Origin: Phycisphaerales bacterium AB-hyl4
GTDB taxonomy: Bacteria; Planctomycetota; Phycisphaerae; Phycisphaerales; Phycisphaeraceae
Length of the DNA stretch: 64,000 nucleotides
Reading direction: 5' to 3'
Assembly (NCBI GenBank): GCA_041821185.1
Contig: JBGUBD010000005.1
Coordinates: forward strand, 248,001-312,000
The notes under the pieces are model-generated. The model saw only the letters and a program-made list of their open reading frames with translations, was not told the origin of the DNA and searched no databases. A program made the position numbers and the translations under genes. Positions 1-8,001 of the stretch are shown here, one piece after another; positions within the stretch are counted from its first letter, which is position 1, and each line of letters starts with the position of its first letter.

Positions 1-2620
1 TCAGCATGACCGCTTCGGCCTCCGTTCCATAGCGACGGACGGTGTCGTGGATGCTCGTGCGGTCGCCATGATGAAATTCAGCGCAGTGCAACTCGATCAT
101 ATTGTTACCGTCGCGCACCATGCCCGTCACGTCGATGGGCATCCAGCGGGCGTCCCGCCATGCAGGCAATCCCGCGTAGGTGACGCATCGGCCATTCATG
201 CGAATCACCCATCGCTCGGGGTACTCCACCACCAGCCGAACGCTGCGGTTGGCCGACAGCCCCGCCGCCTTAAAGCGATACCGCAAGGTCAGCGGGCCGT
301 CGTATCGCATCGCGTTGAGCCGACGCTGCACCGCCAGCACCGGCACGGCGTTCGTCGACCACGGGCCATCGCCTTCGCGAAACCAGGCGGTGTCCAGCGG
401 GAGCGTGTTGTCATCCAGCCGTTCGATGCGCCAACTCGATGACGGGATTGTGTGCTCCGTCGACTGGGCAGGGTCAATACCGCGCGGACGTGCAGGCATC
501 GGAACCAGTGGTTTTTCACTGAGCTCAAGCAGATGGCCTTGCGCCGGTGCAAAAGGCAACGTGACCTGCAGGCGATTGCCGCGCCACTGCTGCGTCGGCG
601 AGGATGTCTTGCCGCGTAAGGGGTCGATCATCCGCGCTGAACGCCACCGACCCGGGAAGGTCAGCGTCGCGCTGCCGCCTTGCGTGCGGTGCAGGTTCAC
701 GACGAAAGCGAGTCGCCGTCCATCTTCAAGATCGCGCACATGCGCGAGCGTCCGCCGGGCAACCTCGGTGGGCAGACCTTCTAGGTGTACCGCCATACCG
801 CGCGCGGTCTGCATATGCTTCGGCAACTCGTCGACGGACACCATCGGCACGTCGTCGAGCACCTCACTCGGCTGCTTGCTGGGCTCACCTTCAACGTACG
901 CCGGCGGCTCGGCGGTCCGCCAGATCAAGCCGCCGGCTTCGCGAAACCGGGCGAGCAACGCGAGTGTGCTCTGGCGGATCGTCTGCATCGCCGGCACGAC
1001 GACGTGCGGATAATGCATCTGCCCCACACGCAGCACGGTTTGCCCGTCGGCATCCGTTGTCACGCTCGCATCGTCGGCCAGCAGATCTTCATCGCCCAGA
1101 TCGATTCCGACCTGGACGCCCAGCAGTTTCCAGAGCAGCGTCTTGAAGTGCTCATCAAATGACTCAATCGCCGACCGTGACGCTGCGGTGGTCGGGTTGA
1201 AGTCGGTGGTATTCTCGTCCTTCGTATCCGCCGGGGCGGCATCGGCCTGCCACAGTGTCCACGCCGACTCCGCTGGATGGAGCACGAGCGCGTCAGCCAC
1301 AAATCGCCCGGCCGCCATCTGGCCACACAACTGGCCCAGCGCCCCGTCGAGCACTGCGTTCTTCGGCCACCACGGCTGTTGGTAGAACAGGTTGGGCGGA
1401 TGGTCGCGCTTGCGACAGCCCGCCATCGTGTACAACGCCAGATGCGGGTTAAGCAGGTTCGCCCCCAACGCGATCTGCTGTGCCGCGATCCACCAGCGAT
1501 CTTCAAAACTCACGTTCTGCCCGCTCACACCATACAACTCGGTGAGCATCTGTCGTCGGCCGCACTGGTTGACCACGCTGCGACATTGTAGCGGCGTCAG
1601 CACTTCGTCCACCTGCCTCGCCAGGTGATCGATGCCGGGGATGTGCTGATGGCGATAGTTGGGCATCACCTTCACGCCCCAGAGTTGCTGCTCATACAGC
1701 GATCCCTCGGCCATGAAGTGTCCAGTCAACGACAACCCGCGACGCTCGCAGAACTGCCCCAGCCGTTGGCTGAAATGACGCTCGAACAGGTCATTCGCCG
1801 TGCGGTAATACTGCCAGCGGAAGCGCGCCGCACCTGGCGCATCAGTGAACAGCAGATACAACTGGTCAACCAATGCCTTGCCATGCATCTGCCGAAAACG
1901 CTCCGGCAGATCCGCTGACCACGGCACTGCCCCGCGCGGCAAGCCAAAGCGGAAAATCGCCGAGGGCTCATCCGTAAACTGGGCCGTTACCAGCCCCCCG
2001 TAATCGTCGGCATAGCGCTCCGCATAAGTCTCGTAAGCATCGGCCAGGAACTGCGCGGTTCCCGCCTCGCTCATCAGGTCTGTATAGCACGTGCCGTTAA
2101 ACCACGGGTTGCCCAGCGGCGCGACCCATTCGTACACCGTCACGCCGCCACCGGACGTCAATCGTCGCGCTCGCGGTGGTGCCGGCTCGCCCGACAGCCG
2201 GGCCAGAAGCACCTTCATCCGGCACGCCTCACCCGCCAGCGGCGTGCTGCCGCCGCTGAATCCGCTCGGCCACTGGTCTTCGTCGTACAACCAGACCTTG
2301 AGCCCAAGCTCACGACAACGCCGGACAACGGCGTCCACTGCGGAAAACCACTCGTCGCCAAGGTACGGCGTGGTCAGGCCCACACGCGCATGCACAAAAC
2401 CGCCACCCCATCCACCTTCTGCGATGTGAGACAACTGCCGTTGCAACTGCTCGGCAGACATCTGTTCATTCCAACTCCAGAACGGGACCGGCTTGATCAC
2501 CCCAGCCTCGGGATGACCAGACGCCGCTTCCACATGATCTGGCTTGCGCACAGATCGCGACGTGTCGGACGCAAATGATAGTGGGGTGTTTGGCGGAACC
2601 ATCAAATTCAACTGCTGCAT
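1..2620 (-). CDS. GH106-like alpha-L-rhamnosidase family glycoside hydrolase (C-terminus cut by window edge)
   Basis: An uninterrupted minus-strand frame starts at ATG 2620 and is still open at base 1, so about 873 residues are visible and the C-terminus is missing. The N-terminal region carries PFWSWNE (residues 46-52), a GGFVHARVGL segment and YDEDQWPSG (112-120), the block pattern of the large GH106 alpha-L-rhamnosidase family. A TDEPS segment further on could hold a catalytic acid. The later part (FVVNLHRTQ, then RYRFKAAGL, ERWVIRMNG) looks like the beta-sandwich/carbohydrate-binding end of these enzymes. No signal peptide is obvious. The likely role is removal of terminal rhamnose from a plant or algal polysaccharide. 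It lies behind a terminator, so it may have its own promoter. A sulfatase and a sugar-type regulator sit nearby. The family call is by motif memory; another related clan of large hydrolases is possible. Confidence 0.72.
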   Translation of the reverse strand, partial: MQQLNLMVPPNTPLSFASDTSRSVRKPDHVEAASGHPEAGVIKPVPFWSWNEQMSAEQLQRQLSHIAEGGWGGGFVHARVGLTTPYLGDEWFSAVDAVVRRCRELGLKVWLYDEDQWPSGFSGGSTPLAGEACRMKVLLARLSGEPAPPRARRLTSGGGVTVYEWVAPLGNPWFNGTCYTDLMSEAGTAQFLADAYETYAERYADDYGGLVTAQFTDEPSAIFRFGLPRGAVPWSADLPERFRQMHGKALVDQLYLLFTDAPGAARFRWQYYRTANDLFERHFSQRLGQFCERRGLSLTGHFMAEGSLYEQQLWGVKVMPNYRHQHIPGIDHLARQVDEVLTPLQCRSVVNQCGRRQMLTELYGVSGQNVSFEDRWWIAAQQIALGANLLNPHLALYTMAGCRKRDHPPNLFYQQPWWPKNAVLDGALGQLCGQMAAGRFVADALVLHPAESAWTLWQADAAPADTKDENTTDFNPTTAASRSAIESFDEHFKTLLWKLLGVQVGIDLGDEDLLADDASVTTDADGQTVLRVGQMHYPHVVVPAMQTIRQSTLALLARFREAGGLIWRTAEPPAYVEGEPSKQPSEVLDDVPMVSVDELPKHMQTARGMAVHLEGLPTEVARRTLAHVRDLEDGRRLAFVVNLHRTQGGSATLTFPGRWRSARMIDPLRGKTSSPTQQWRGNRLQVTLPFAPAQGHLLELSEKPLVPMPARPRGIDPAQSTEHTIPSSSWRIERLDDNTLPLDTAWFREGDGPWSTNAVPVLAVQRRLNAMRYDGPLTLRYRFKAAGLSANRSVRLVVEYPERWVIRMNGRCVTYAGLPAWRDARWMPIDVTGMVRDGNNMIELHCAEFHHGDRTSIHDTVRRYGTEAEAVML

Positions 2621-2640
2621 CTACACACGTTCTGCTCTAT

Positions 2641-2674
2641 AAAAATGCCCAGCGATAGTCTCCCATCGCCGGGC
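2641..2674 (-). terminator. Rho-independent terminator after the PEP-CTERM gene
   Basis: Arms GCCC-A-GCGAT (2647-2656) and ATCGC-C-GGGC (2665-2674) pair with one A/C mismatch. Read on the minus strand, the stem is followed by ATTTTTAT (2646-2639). It separates the PEP-CTERM gene from the downstream hydrolase. Confidence 0.7.
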
Positions 2675-2699
2675 AACGGGGGCAGCGATGTTGCCAGTG

Positions 2700-4238
2700 T
2701 TATCCTGCTACGAATGATCGTTCACGCCGACGCAGCAGCATCAGCCCCGCAGCGCCACCGAGCAACGCCAGCGAGCCCGGCTCGGGGATGAACGCCAGGT
2801 TCAGGTCATTGCCATCCATCTGCACCACGAACGATCCGCCGTTCAGGTCGACGCCGAAGTTATCGGTGTTGACCGCAAACATTGCGGCATCAAAGCCGTC
2901 AATGCCTTCGCTTGCTGAGGCGATGGTGAACAGTTGGCCATAGTCCGTATTGTCGAAGTTCGCGCCATCGCCGAGCAGTTCGATGGTGAACACGTCGCCG
3001 GGCTCGTCGCCGGCGAGGATCTCCAGCAGGCCGGTGATGTTGATCAGGTCCCAGCCGAGGCCGGCGGACGAAGCGGCGTCGGCGAGGTTGACGCGATAAC
3101 GACCCGATCCAGCGAGGAAGGAACTGTCGCCCGATGCATTCAGCGTCGCAACGGTCGTATCGCTGCCGGGCGAGACCACGCCGCCGCCCATTTGCAACCC
3201 GCCGATTGCGCCCGCGCCGGTGAGCACGGCGCTGCCGCCGACGACGGAAACGTCGCTCACCAGCGAGCCATGGTTAATCAATCGGCCGTTGGCAATGAAG
3301 GTTCCGCCGGTGAAGGTGTTGTCCGCGGTGAGCACCATGTCGCCGGCGACGTTCTTGCTCAACCCGCCGTCGCCGCTGATCACGCCGTCAATCGTCAGCG
3401 TCGTCCCATCAGACACGCCGAAGGCTTTCGTTCCGCCCAGCAGCGAGATGTCACCGGTCAGCGTCATATCCGGCCCGCCGGCTTGCGTGAAGGTAATCGC
3501 GCCGCCGCCGCCGAGTTCCATGTTGTTGGACAGCGACATGGCCGAGCCGGTGTTCGAGAGGATGCGGATGTTGTTGCCGCTGGTGTGGCGAATGGTCGCC
3601 GAGCCCAGCGCCGTCTCACTGCCGAGGTACGTATCGCCGTTGGCGATATCGTAAATGTTGGCCATGTCCGGGCTGCTGGCGTTGAACGTGATCGAGCCCG
3701 GGCCGGCTCTGCGGATGTTGAAGGCGTTGGAGGTGATCTCGTCATTAAAGATCAACTCGCTGCCTGGCCGTACGTCGAAGATCTTGAAAGGGTCCGTGCT
3801 GCTTGCCGTTGCCCTCGCCGTGAGATGGACGGGCACGTTAATCGTGGCGGATACGGGGACCGCGTTAACACCACCCGTGCCGACGAGCAGTGTCTGGCCG
3901 TTTCCCGCGCCACGCAACGAGAGGATGTTGTCGTCGGCGCTGTTGATGGTGAAGTCGTAATTGTAAAACTGAATGCGCTCGATGTTGTACGCCTGGTCCA
4001 TCTCGGTATCGAGCTGCGCGTCCGAACTGCCGAGTTCCCAGATCGCGCCGTCACCGCCGGTGTAGGGATTGCCGGGGTTTTCCGACCAGTTGTCGTCGTC
4101 GGACCAGAGGTTTGTCTCGCCGCCGCCGTTCCAGGTGCGCTGTTGGCCCTGTGCGACGTCGACCACGCCACCTGTTGCGAGCATGGCAGCGAACAGCCAG
4201 GACGTCATTCGCAAGGTGTTGGTTCGTGTTGCTTCCAT
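2700..4238 (-). CDS. PEP-CTERM protein with autotransporter-type beta-strand repeats
   Basis: This is a 512-residue exported protein. Residues 1-32 form a signal peptide (hydrophobic core SWLFAAMLATGG, then AQG-QQ). The body is Gly/Ser/Asn-rich beta-repeat sequence, including DNTFTGGTFIANGRL, which matches the passenger-associated strand repeats of autotransporters (PATR type). The C-terminus has IPEPGSLALLG, a hydrophobic helix and LRRRER, a PEP-CTERM signal. In known systems this signal is processed by an exosortase and directs the protein to the surface or matrix. GGAAGG sits before the ATG. It lies 60 bp behind a pseudopilin gene on the same strand, possibly in one transcript, and is closed by the terminator at 2641-2674. 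A catalytic function is not apparent; an adhesive or matrix role is inferred. Confidence 0.88.
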   Translation of the reverse strand: MEATRTNTLRMTSWLFAAMLATGGVVDVAQGQQRTWNGGGETNLWSDDDNWSENPGNPYTGGDGAIWELGSSDAQLDTEMDQAYNIERIQFYNYDFTINSADDNILSLRGAGNGQTLLVGTGGVNAVPVSATINVPVHLTARATASSTDPFKIFDVRPGSELIFNDEITSNAFNIRRAGPGSITFNASSPDMANIYDIANGDTYLGSETALGSATIRHTSGNNIRILSNTGSAMSLSNNMELGGGGAITFTQAGGPDMTLTGDISLLGGTKAFGVSDGTTLTIDGVISGDGGLSKNVAGDMVLTADNTFTGGTFIANGRLINHGSLVSDVSVVGGSAVLTGAGAIGGLQMGGGVVSPGSDTTVATLNASGDSSFLAGSGRYRVNLADAASSAGLGWDLINITGLLEILAGDEPGDVFTIELLGDGANFDNTDYGQLFTIASASEGIDGFDAAMFAVNTDNFGVDLNGGSFVVQMDGNDLNLAFIPEPGSLALLGGAAGLMLLRRRERSFVAG

Positions 4239-4298
4239 TGGTGTTCTTTCCTTCCAATTATGATGATGCCAGAGAGTTGGGGACAGAGGATGAATGGT

Positions 4299-5096
4299 TT
4301 AACGCGGCAGCAGCCGCAGTGATGGATTGGTGCTTAGCCGTTCGTACATGTCACCGAATCCGGCCTGCCTGCCTTCTTCTGCGCGGATGGAACTCGCGTG
4401 ACCGTCCGCGAAGCCGATGTTGGCGGAGTCGTTGTGGCGATAGCGCACACCTGGATCGCCGTCGATGCCCTGGCCGATCTGGATCGCCTGCGAAATTTCC
4501 GCGTTCCCTTGAAACTCGACGAACATCAGCACGTGGCTTGGCGAGTGCTCGATTTGGTCGAAGTTGCGTGCAATATGCTCAAGAAAGTTGCCAGCCGGCC
4601 GAAGTGCCGTGCCATTGGGACGGGCATCAGGCCGCGACGTCGTGTACTGATTGACGGCGTAACTTTGAAACGGGTGTGCGGCCGGTAGACTCACTTGTTC
4701 GTCTCGATTCATCGTTGGGCAGCGAAAGACGCCGGTTTGCATCCACTCGATCGTTTCAGGCCCAGGCGTCGGCCGCTCTTGCCCGACATACGCCGCCATC
4801 TGGAACGGATGGAAATCGGCCGTCCAGTGACCAAAGTGATGGCCGTACACGAAGTAGCCTTCATCCTGGGTGTACATGACGTGCCCGATCAATTGCTGAC
4901 GAAGGTTGGAACTGCATTGCATGGCCCGGGCGGTTTCGCGTGCCGCGCCCAGGGCAGGCAGCAGAATACTGATCAGCAACGCAATAATGCTAATAACAAC
5001 CAAAAGCTCAATCAGCGTAAAGCCTTTTGTTCCCAGTTTGGCATTTCGAGCGTAAGGAGTGCGAACGCACGCGACAGATCGAGAAGTAGTTTTCAT
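4299..5096 (-). CDS. Type II pseudopilin-like protein with H-X9-DG motif
   Basis: This 265-residue protein has the prepilin signature [18 protein letters not shown] near residues 25-45, so it should be cut after Gly by a prepilin peptidase and keep an N-terminal membrane helix. Near the C-terminus [14 protein letters not shown] gives His, nine residues, then Asp-Gly. This is the H-X9-DG pattern of the pseudopilin-processing-associated family, which is greatly expanded in Planctomycetota. I place the start at ATG 5096 because AAAGG lies 9 nt upstream; an in-frame TTG at 5102 lacks such spacing. It sits between a GntR-type regulator and a PEP-CTERM gene on the same strand. It is probably a secretion or surface-fibre component, or a substrate dedicated to the neighbouring gene product. 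Confidence 0.88.
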   Translation of the reverse strand: MKTTSRSVACVRTPYARNAKLGTKGFTLIELLVVISIIALLISILLPALGAARETARAMQCSSNLRQQLIGHVMYTQDEGYFVYGHHFGHWTADFHPFQMAAYVGQERPTPGPETIEWMQTGVFRCPTMNRDEQVSLPAAHPFQSYAVNQYTTSRPDARPNGTALRPAGNFLEHIARNFDQIEHSPSHVLMFVEFQGNAEISQAIQIGQGIDGDPGVRYRHNDSANIGFADGHASSIRAEEGRQAGFGDMYERLSTNPSLRLLPR

Positions 5097-5164
5097 GGCC
5101 AAATGCCTTTATACAGAATGTCGATCGCAACAAAAGTGAAAGCGAGAACACGAATCGGAACGAT

Positions 5165-6292
5165 CTAAGACGATGGCTGACGCAACCGCTGACTGGATTC
5201 ACCAATAAATAGCGGCACGCGCGGCGGCTGAACGAGCAATGGTCCCTTCCAGTCCCGAGCACCGTTTTGCACCCAGTCCAGACACACGTCCAGGTAGGGG
5301 GTCGGGTCCGGATCCTGAATCGAGGTCAACGACGGCACGAGATACGGCGCTTCACCCGCTCCGTCGTCACTGGCACAGACAGCGAGATCACGGCCCGCTT
5401 CAAGACCACGTTCATGCAATGCACGGTAAACGCCCTTGGCTGCGGCGGACGTACAGCACAACAATCCGTCGGCCTGGAACCCACCGCCGTCGAGCGTCTC
5501 CAACGTGACCTGATACGCCTTTTCCATCGGAGAGCCGCCCATCGCGACCGGCTGGTCGATCAGCACACCGCCGCGTTGGTCGCCCGCCCAATTGCGCCAG
5601 ACCTTGATGCGCAGATCGGTCACGTCATTGTGCGGCTGCGTGTTCAAGCAGGCTATGCGTTCATGGCCTTGCTCGGCCATATGCTCCAGCAGCTTTTCGG
5701 TCATCTGCGGCGAAGCGAGCCAGACACTTGGAAAACCGTGTTTTGACTGATCGCTGTCGAGAAAAATCGCGGACCCACGCGAACGCTCGATCGTCCGCAG
5801 CAGGTGATCACTCGGATCACAGCCCGGCAGACCAAAGAAGATCACATCGAAACTCTCCAGCGTCGCAGTCACGGCCGGATCGTCGAGGTGAACATAACTG
5901 ACCGGCCGAAACAAGCCTTCACGCTTTTCGACGACGCGGCTGAGGGCCTGCTGCCACCGCCACGTATAGGGCGACGGATACGCAACGGTCAGCAACGCAA
6001 CGTGCAGGCCGGTGTGGCGGGTTCCTTTTTCCTTCGGCTTTCCGTCGGTTCGGGTCTTTCCATCCTTTTGCCGCCCGCCGGTCGCGATAGTCGCGGCGGC
6101 AGCGGGCCTGCCATTGGGCTGACGAACGAGCAAGCCAGTCTTGATCAGTTGCGCCACCGCCTTGCGGGCCGTGCGCGTGTCGACTTCGAATTCAGCAGAC
6201 AACTGCCGATCCGTGGGAAAGTCCTTCAGCAGGTAATCCCCGTGGCGTAGCCGCTGTTCGAGCAGATTTGAAACTTTGAGGTACTTGGCCAT
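5165..6292 (-). CDS. GntR-type HTH / LacI-type ligand-binding transcriptional regulator
   Basis: This 375-residue DNA-binding protein has a GntR winged helix at residues 1-70 (LKDFPTDRQLSAEFEVDTRTARKAVAQL). A short basic linker and a periplasmic-binding-protein-like domain follow (from about residue 95, VALLTVAYPS; later GFQADGLLCCTS and a VPSLTSIQDPD end). This GntR-plus-LacI-sensor layout is that of AraR-type sugar-responsive regulators. The effector is probably a sugar, judging from the adjoining rhamnosidase-like and sulfatase genes. GGGAAC upstream is a weak ribosome-binding site. It is transcribed away from the sulfatase, and a strong palindrome lies in the shared intergenic region (6321-6353). 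Autoregulation together with control of the sulfatase is the natural inference. A 68-bp gap precedes the pseudopilin gene. Confidence 0.85.
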   Translation of the reverse strand: MAKYLKVSNLLEQRLRHGDYLLKDFPTDRQLSAEFEVDTRTARKAVAQLIKTGLLVRQPNGRPAAAATIATGGRQKDGKTRTDGKPKEKGTRHTGLHVALLTVAYPSPYTWRWQQALSRVVEKREGLFRPVSYVHLDDPAVTATLESFDVIFFGLPGCDPSDHLLRTIERSRGSAIFLDSDQSKHGFPSVWLASPQMTEKLLEHMAEQGHERIACLNTQPHNDVTDLRIKVWRNWAGDQRGGVLIDQPVAMGGSPMEKAYQVTLETLDGGGFQADGLLCCTSAAAKGVYRALHERGLEAGRDLAVCASDDGAGEAPYLVPSLTSIQDPDPTPYLDVCLDWVQNGARDWKGPLLVQPPRVPLFIGESSQRLRQPSS

Positions 6293-6320
6293 GACCAGTT
6301 CCCAACAGAATCACCAAACT

Positions 6321-6358
6321 CCATCAATTTGACACAATACATCAAAATGATGGATATT
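6321..6358 (+). promoter_or_regulatory. Divergent promoter with 12-bp-arm palindromic operator
   Basis: CCATCAATTTGA (6321-6332) and TCAAAATGATGG (6342-6353) are inverted repeats matching at 11 of 12 positions, with a 9-nt spacer. The motif overlaps a promoter-like pair for the sulfatase: TTGACA at 6329-6334 and GATATT at 6353-6358 (18-nt spacing). Binding here would block the sulfatase promoter and would also sit just upstream of the regulator gene. Confidence 0.6.
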
Positions 6359-6420
6359 TGCAAGCGGAATCTTTACACTCAGGGTCGATTTTTTTTCGAG
6401 ACATCGAAGGAGCTTGGCCG

Positions 6421-7926
6421 ATGCGAATTCTGTATGTCGATATCGACTCTCTAAAACCTTCCCATTTAGGATGTTACGGCTATAGTCGGCCAACCTCACC
6501 GACCATGGATGCCTTGGCGGCGCGAGGGGTCCGCTTCAATCACTGCTACGCCGCGGACAGCCCGTGCGTCCCGAGTCGGGCGGCCATGTGGAGCGGTCGG
6601 CCGGGCATCCGCAATGGCGTGGTTACCCACGAAAACACCCCGGCCGGCTGCGCTTTCCGGTACGCCGTTCCTGACCGTCACGGGCAGTGTCCGACGTTGG
6701 CCCATCATCTGGCCGACGCGGGGCTGCAGACCGTCAGTTTTACCAGCTTTGCCGACCGGCACTTGCAGGGCTGGTTCAACTTCGGGTTTCGAGAATTTCA
6801 CGTGCCGTCGCTCAAAGGCGGGAATGAAGACGGGCCGGAAGTCAACGCCGCGGTGTTGCCCTGGCTGCGCGATCATGCTCGCGAGGACAACTGGTTTGTC
6901 CACCTGACCTATTGGGATCCGCATACGCTCTACACCGAACCGATGGATCAGTTCGAAGCGATGGCCAGGCATCCCGCGGCCGCCTGGCCCGACGAACAAA
7001 CGATCGAGCGTCAGCAGCGCGACACCGGCATTCGGACGGCGAGCACGCTCTGGGGCGACAACCCGCACGATGGGTTCGGCCGAAGCCGCGTGCCCACCAT
7101 GCCGGACAACATTCGCAATCGCAGTGACTTCGAGCATCTGATCAACGGCTACGACGGCGGCATCCGTCACGCGGACGATCAACTGGCCGAGTTGGTCGCG
7201 GAACTCGATCGGCAAGGGGTGCTCGAAGAGACCGCCATCATCATCAGCGCCGACCACGGCGAAGCGTTCGGCGAACTGGGGCAGTACATGGAGCATGGCA
7301 GCGCTTCGCCGGCCACGCATCACATCCCACTGATCGTCGTCTGGCCCGGCATTACCGACGCGGCGGCAGGCACGGCCCGCGACGAAATGCTATTGAACAC
7401 GGACTTCGCTCCCACGCTTGCCGAGTTGCTCGAACTGGATGTGCCCGAAGGTTGGTGCGGGCGCAGTTTCGCGCCAGCGTTGCAGGGCCAGGCGATGCAC
7501 CTTGACGAACCGCTCGTCTGGACGCACGGCCTGCACACGCGCCAACGGGCTGTCTTCGATGGCCGATACCTGTTCATTCGCACGTATCACCCGAGCTGGT
7601 ACGCCTATCCGCCGCGCATGCTGTTCGATCTGGAGCAAGACCCACATCAACAGCACGACCTGGCCGACGAATTGCCCGATCGTGTGTCGGCGATGGGAGC
7701 ACAACTCACCGCGTGGGAGCAGGCCCACGTCGACGCGACGGGTCAGCCGGACCCGATGCGACTGGCTCAACATCAGCCGCCAGCCGCCGCGGGGCTGCCC
7801 GACTATCTCGAACGACTCGAAAAACTGGGACGAGCCGAGGACGCCAAAGCCATCCGAGAGCGACTGGCCCGCGTGCCGACCCATTACGCGCCGCCCGCGC
7901 TGGAGCCGAAGTCATCATCGCAGTGA
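6421..7926 (+). CDS. Type I sulfatase (formylglycine-dependent)
   Basis: This 501-residue alkaline-phosphatase-fold sulfatase starts YVDIDSLKPSHLGCYGY, containing metal-binding aspartates. It has the CxPSR activation motif C49-V-P-S-R53, whose cysteine is converted to formylglycine in this family, followed by a G-R helix. ISADHGEAFGE is the second metal site, and MLFDLEQDPHQQHDLAD near the C-terminus is a typical sulfatase segment. No signal peptide is visible, so it may act in the cytoplasm or leave by another route. ATG 6421 is chosen because AAGGAG lies 8 nt upstream; an earlier in-frame start would fall inside the promoter. Its substrate is probably a sulfated oligosaccharide, inferred from the rhamnosidase-like neighbour. 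Expression is probably set by the palindrome at 6321-6353. Confidence 0.93.
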   Translation: MRILYVDIDSLKPSHLGCYGYSRPTSPTMDALAARGVRFNHCYAADSPCVPSRAAMWSGRPGIRNGVVTHENTPAGCAFRYAVPDRHGQCPTLAHHLADAGLQTVSFTSFADRHLQGWFNFGFREFHVPSLKGGNEDGPEVNAAVLPWLRDHAREDNWFVHLTYWDPHTLYTEPMDQFEAMARHPAAAWPDEQTIERQQRDTGIRTASTLWGDNPHDGFGRSRVPTMPDNIRNRSDFEHLINGYDGGIRHADDQLAELVAELDRQGVLEETAIIISADHGEAFGELGQYMEHGSASPATHHIPLIVVWPGITDAAAGTARDEMLLNTDFAPTLAELLELDVPEGWCGRSFAPALQGQAMHLDEPLVWTHGLHTRQRAVFDGRYLFIRTYHPSWYAYPPRMLFDLEQDPHQQHDLADELPDRVSAMGAQLTAWEQAHVDATGQPDPMRLAQHQPPAAAGLPDYLERLEKLGRAEDAKAIRERLARVPTHYAPPALEPKSSSQ

Positions 7927-8001
7927 CCAACAACAGGCCGTAAATCGGCCGACCTCTTTACCTCGGCCGATGCGGCCGTCCTGCACATCCATGGAGGAAT
8001 C

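Noticed and set aside
2934..4322. Long plus-strand frame opposite the PEP-CTERM gene
   Set aside because: The minus-strand product has a signal peptide, beta-repeats and PEP-CTERM; the plus frame has no recognisable feature.
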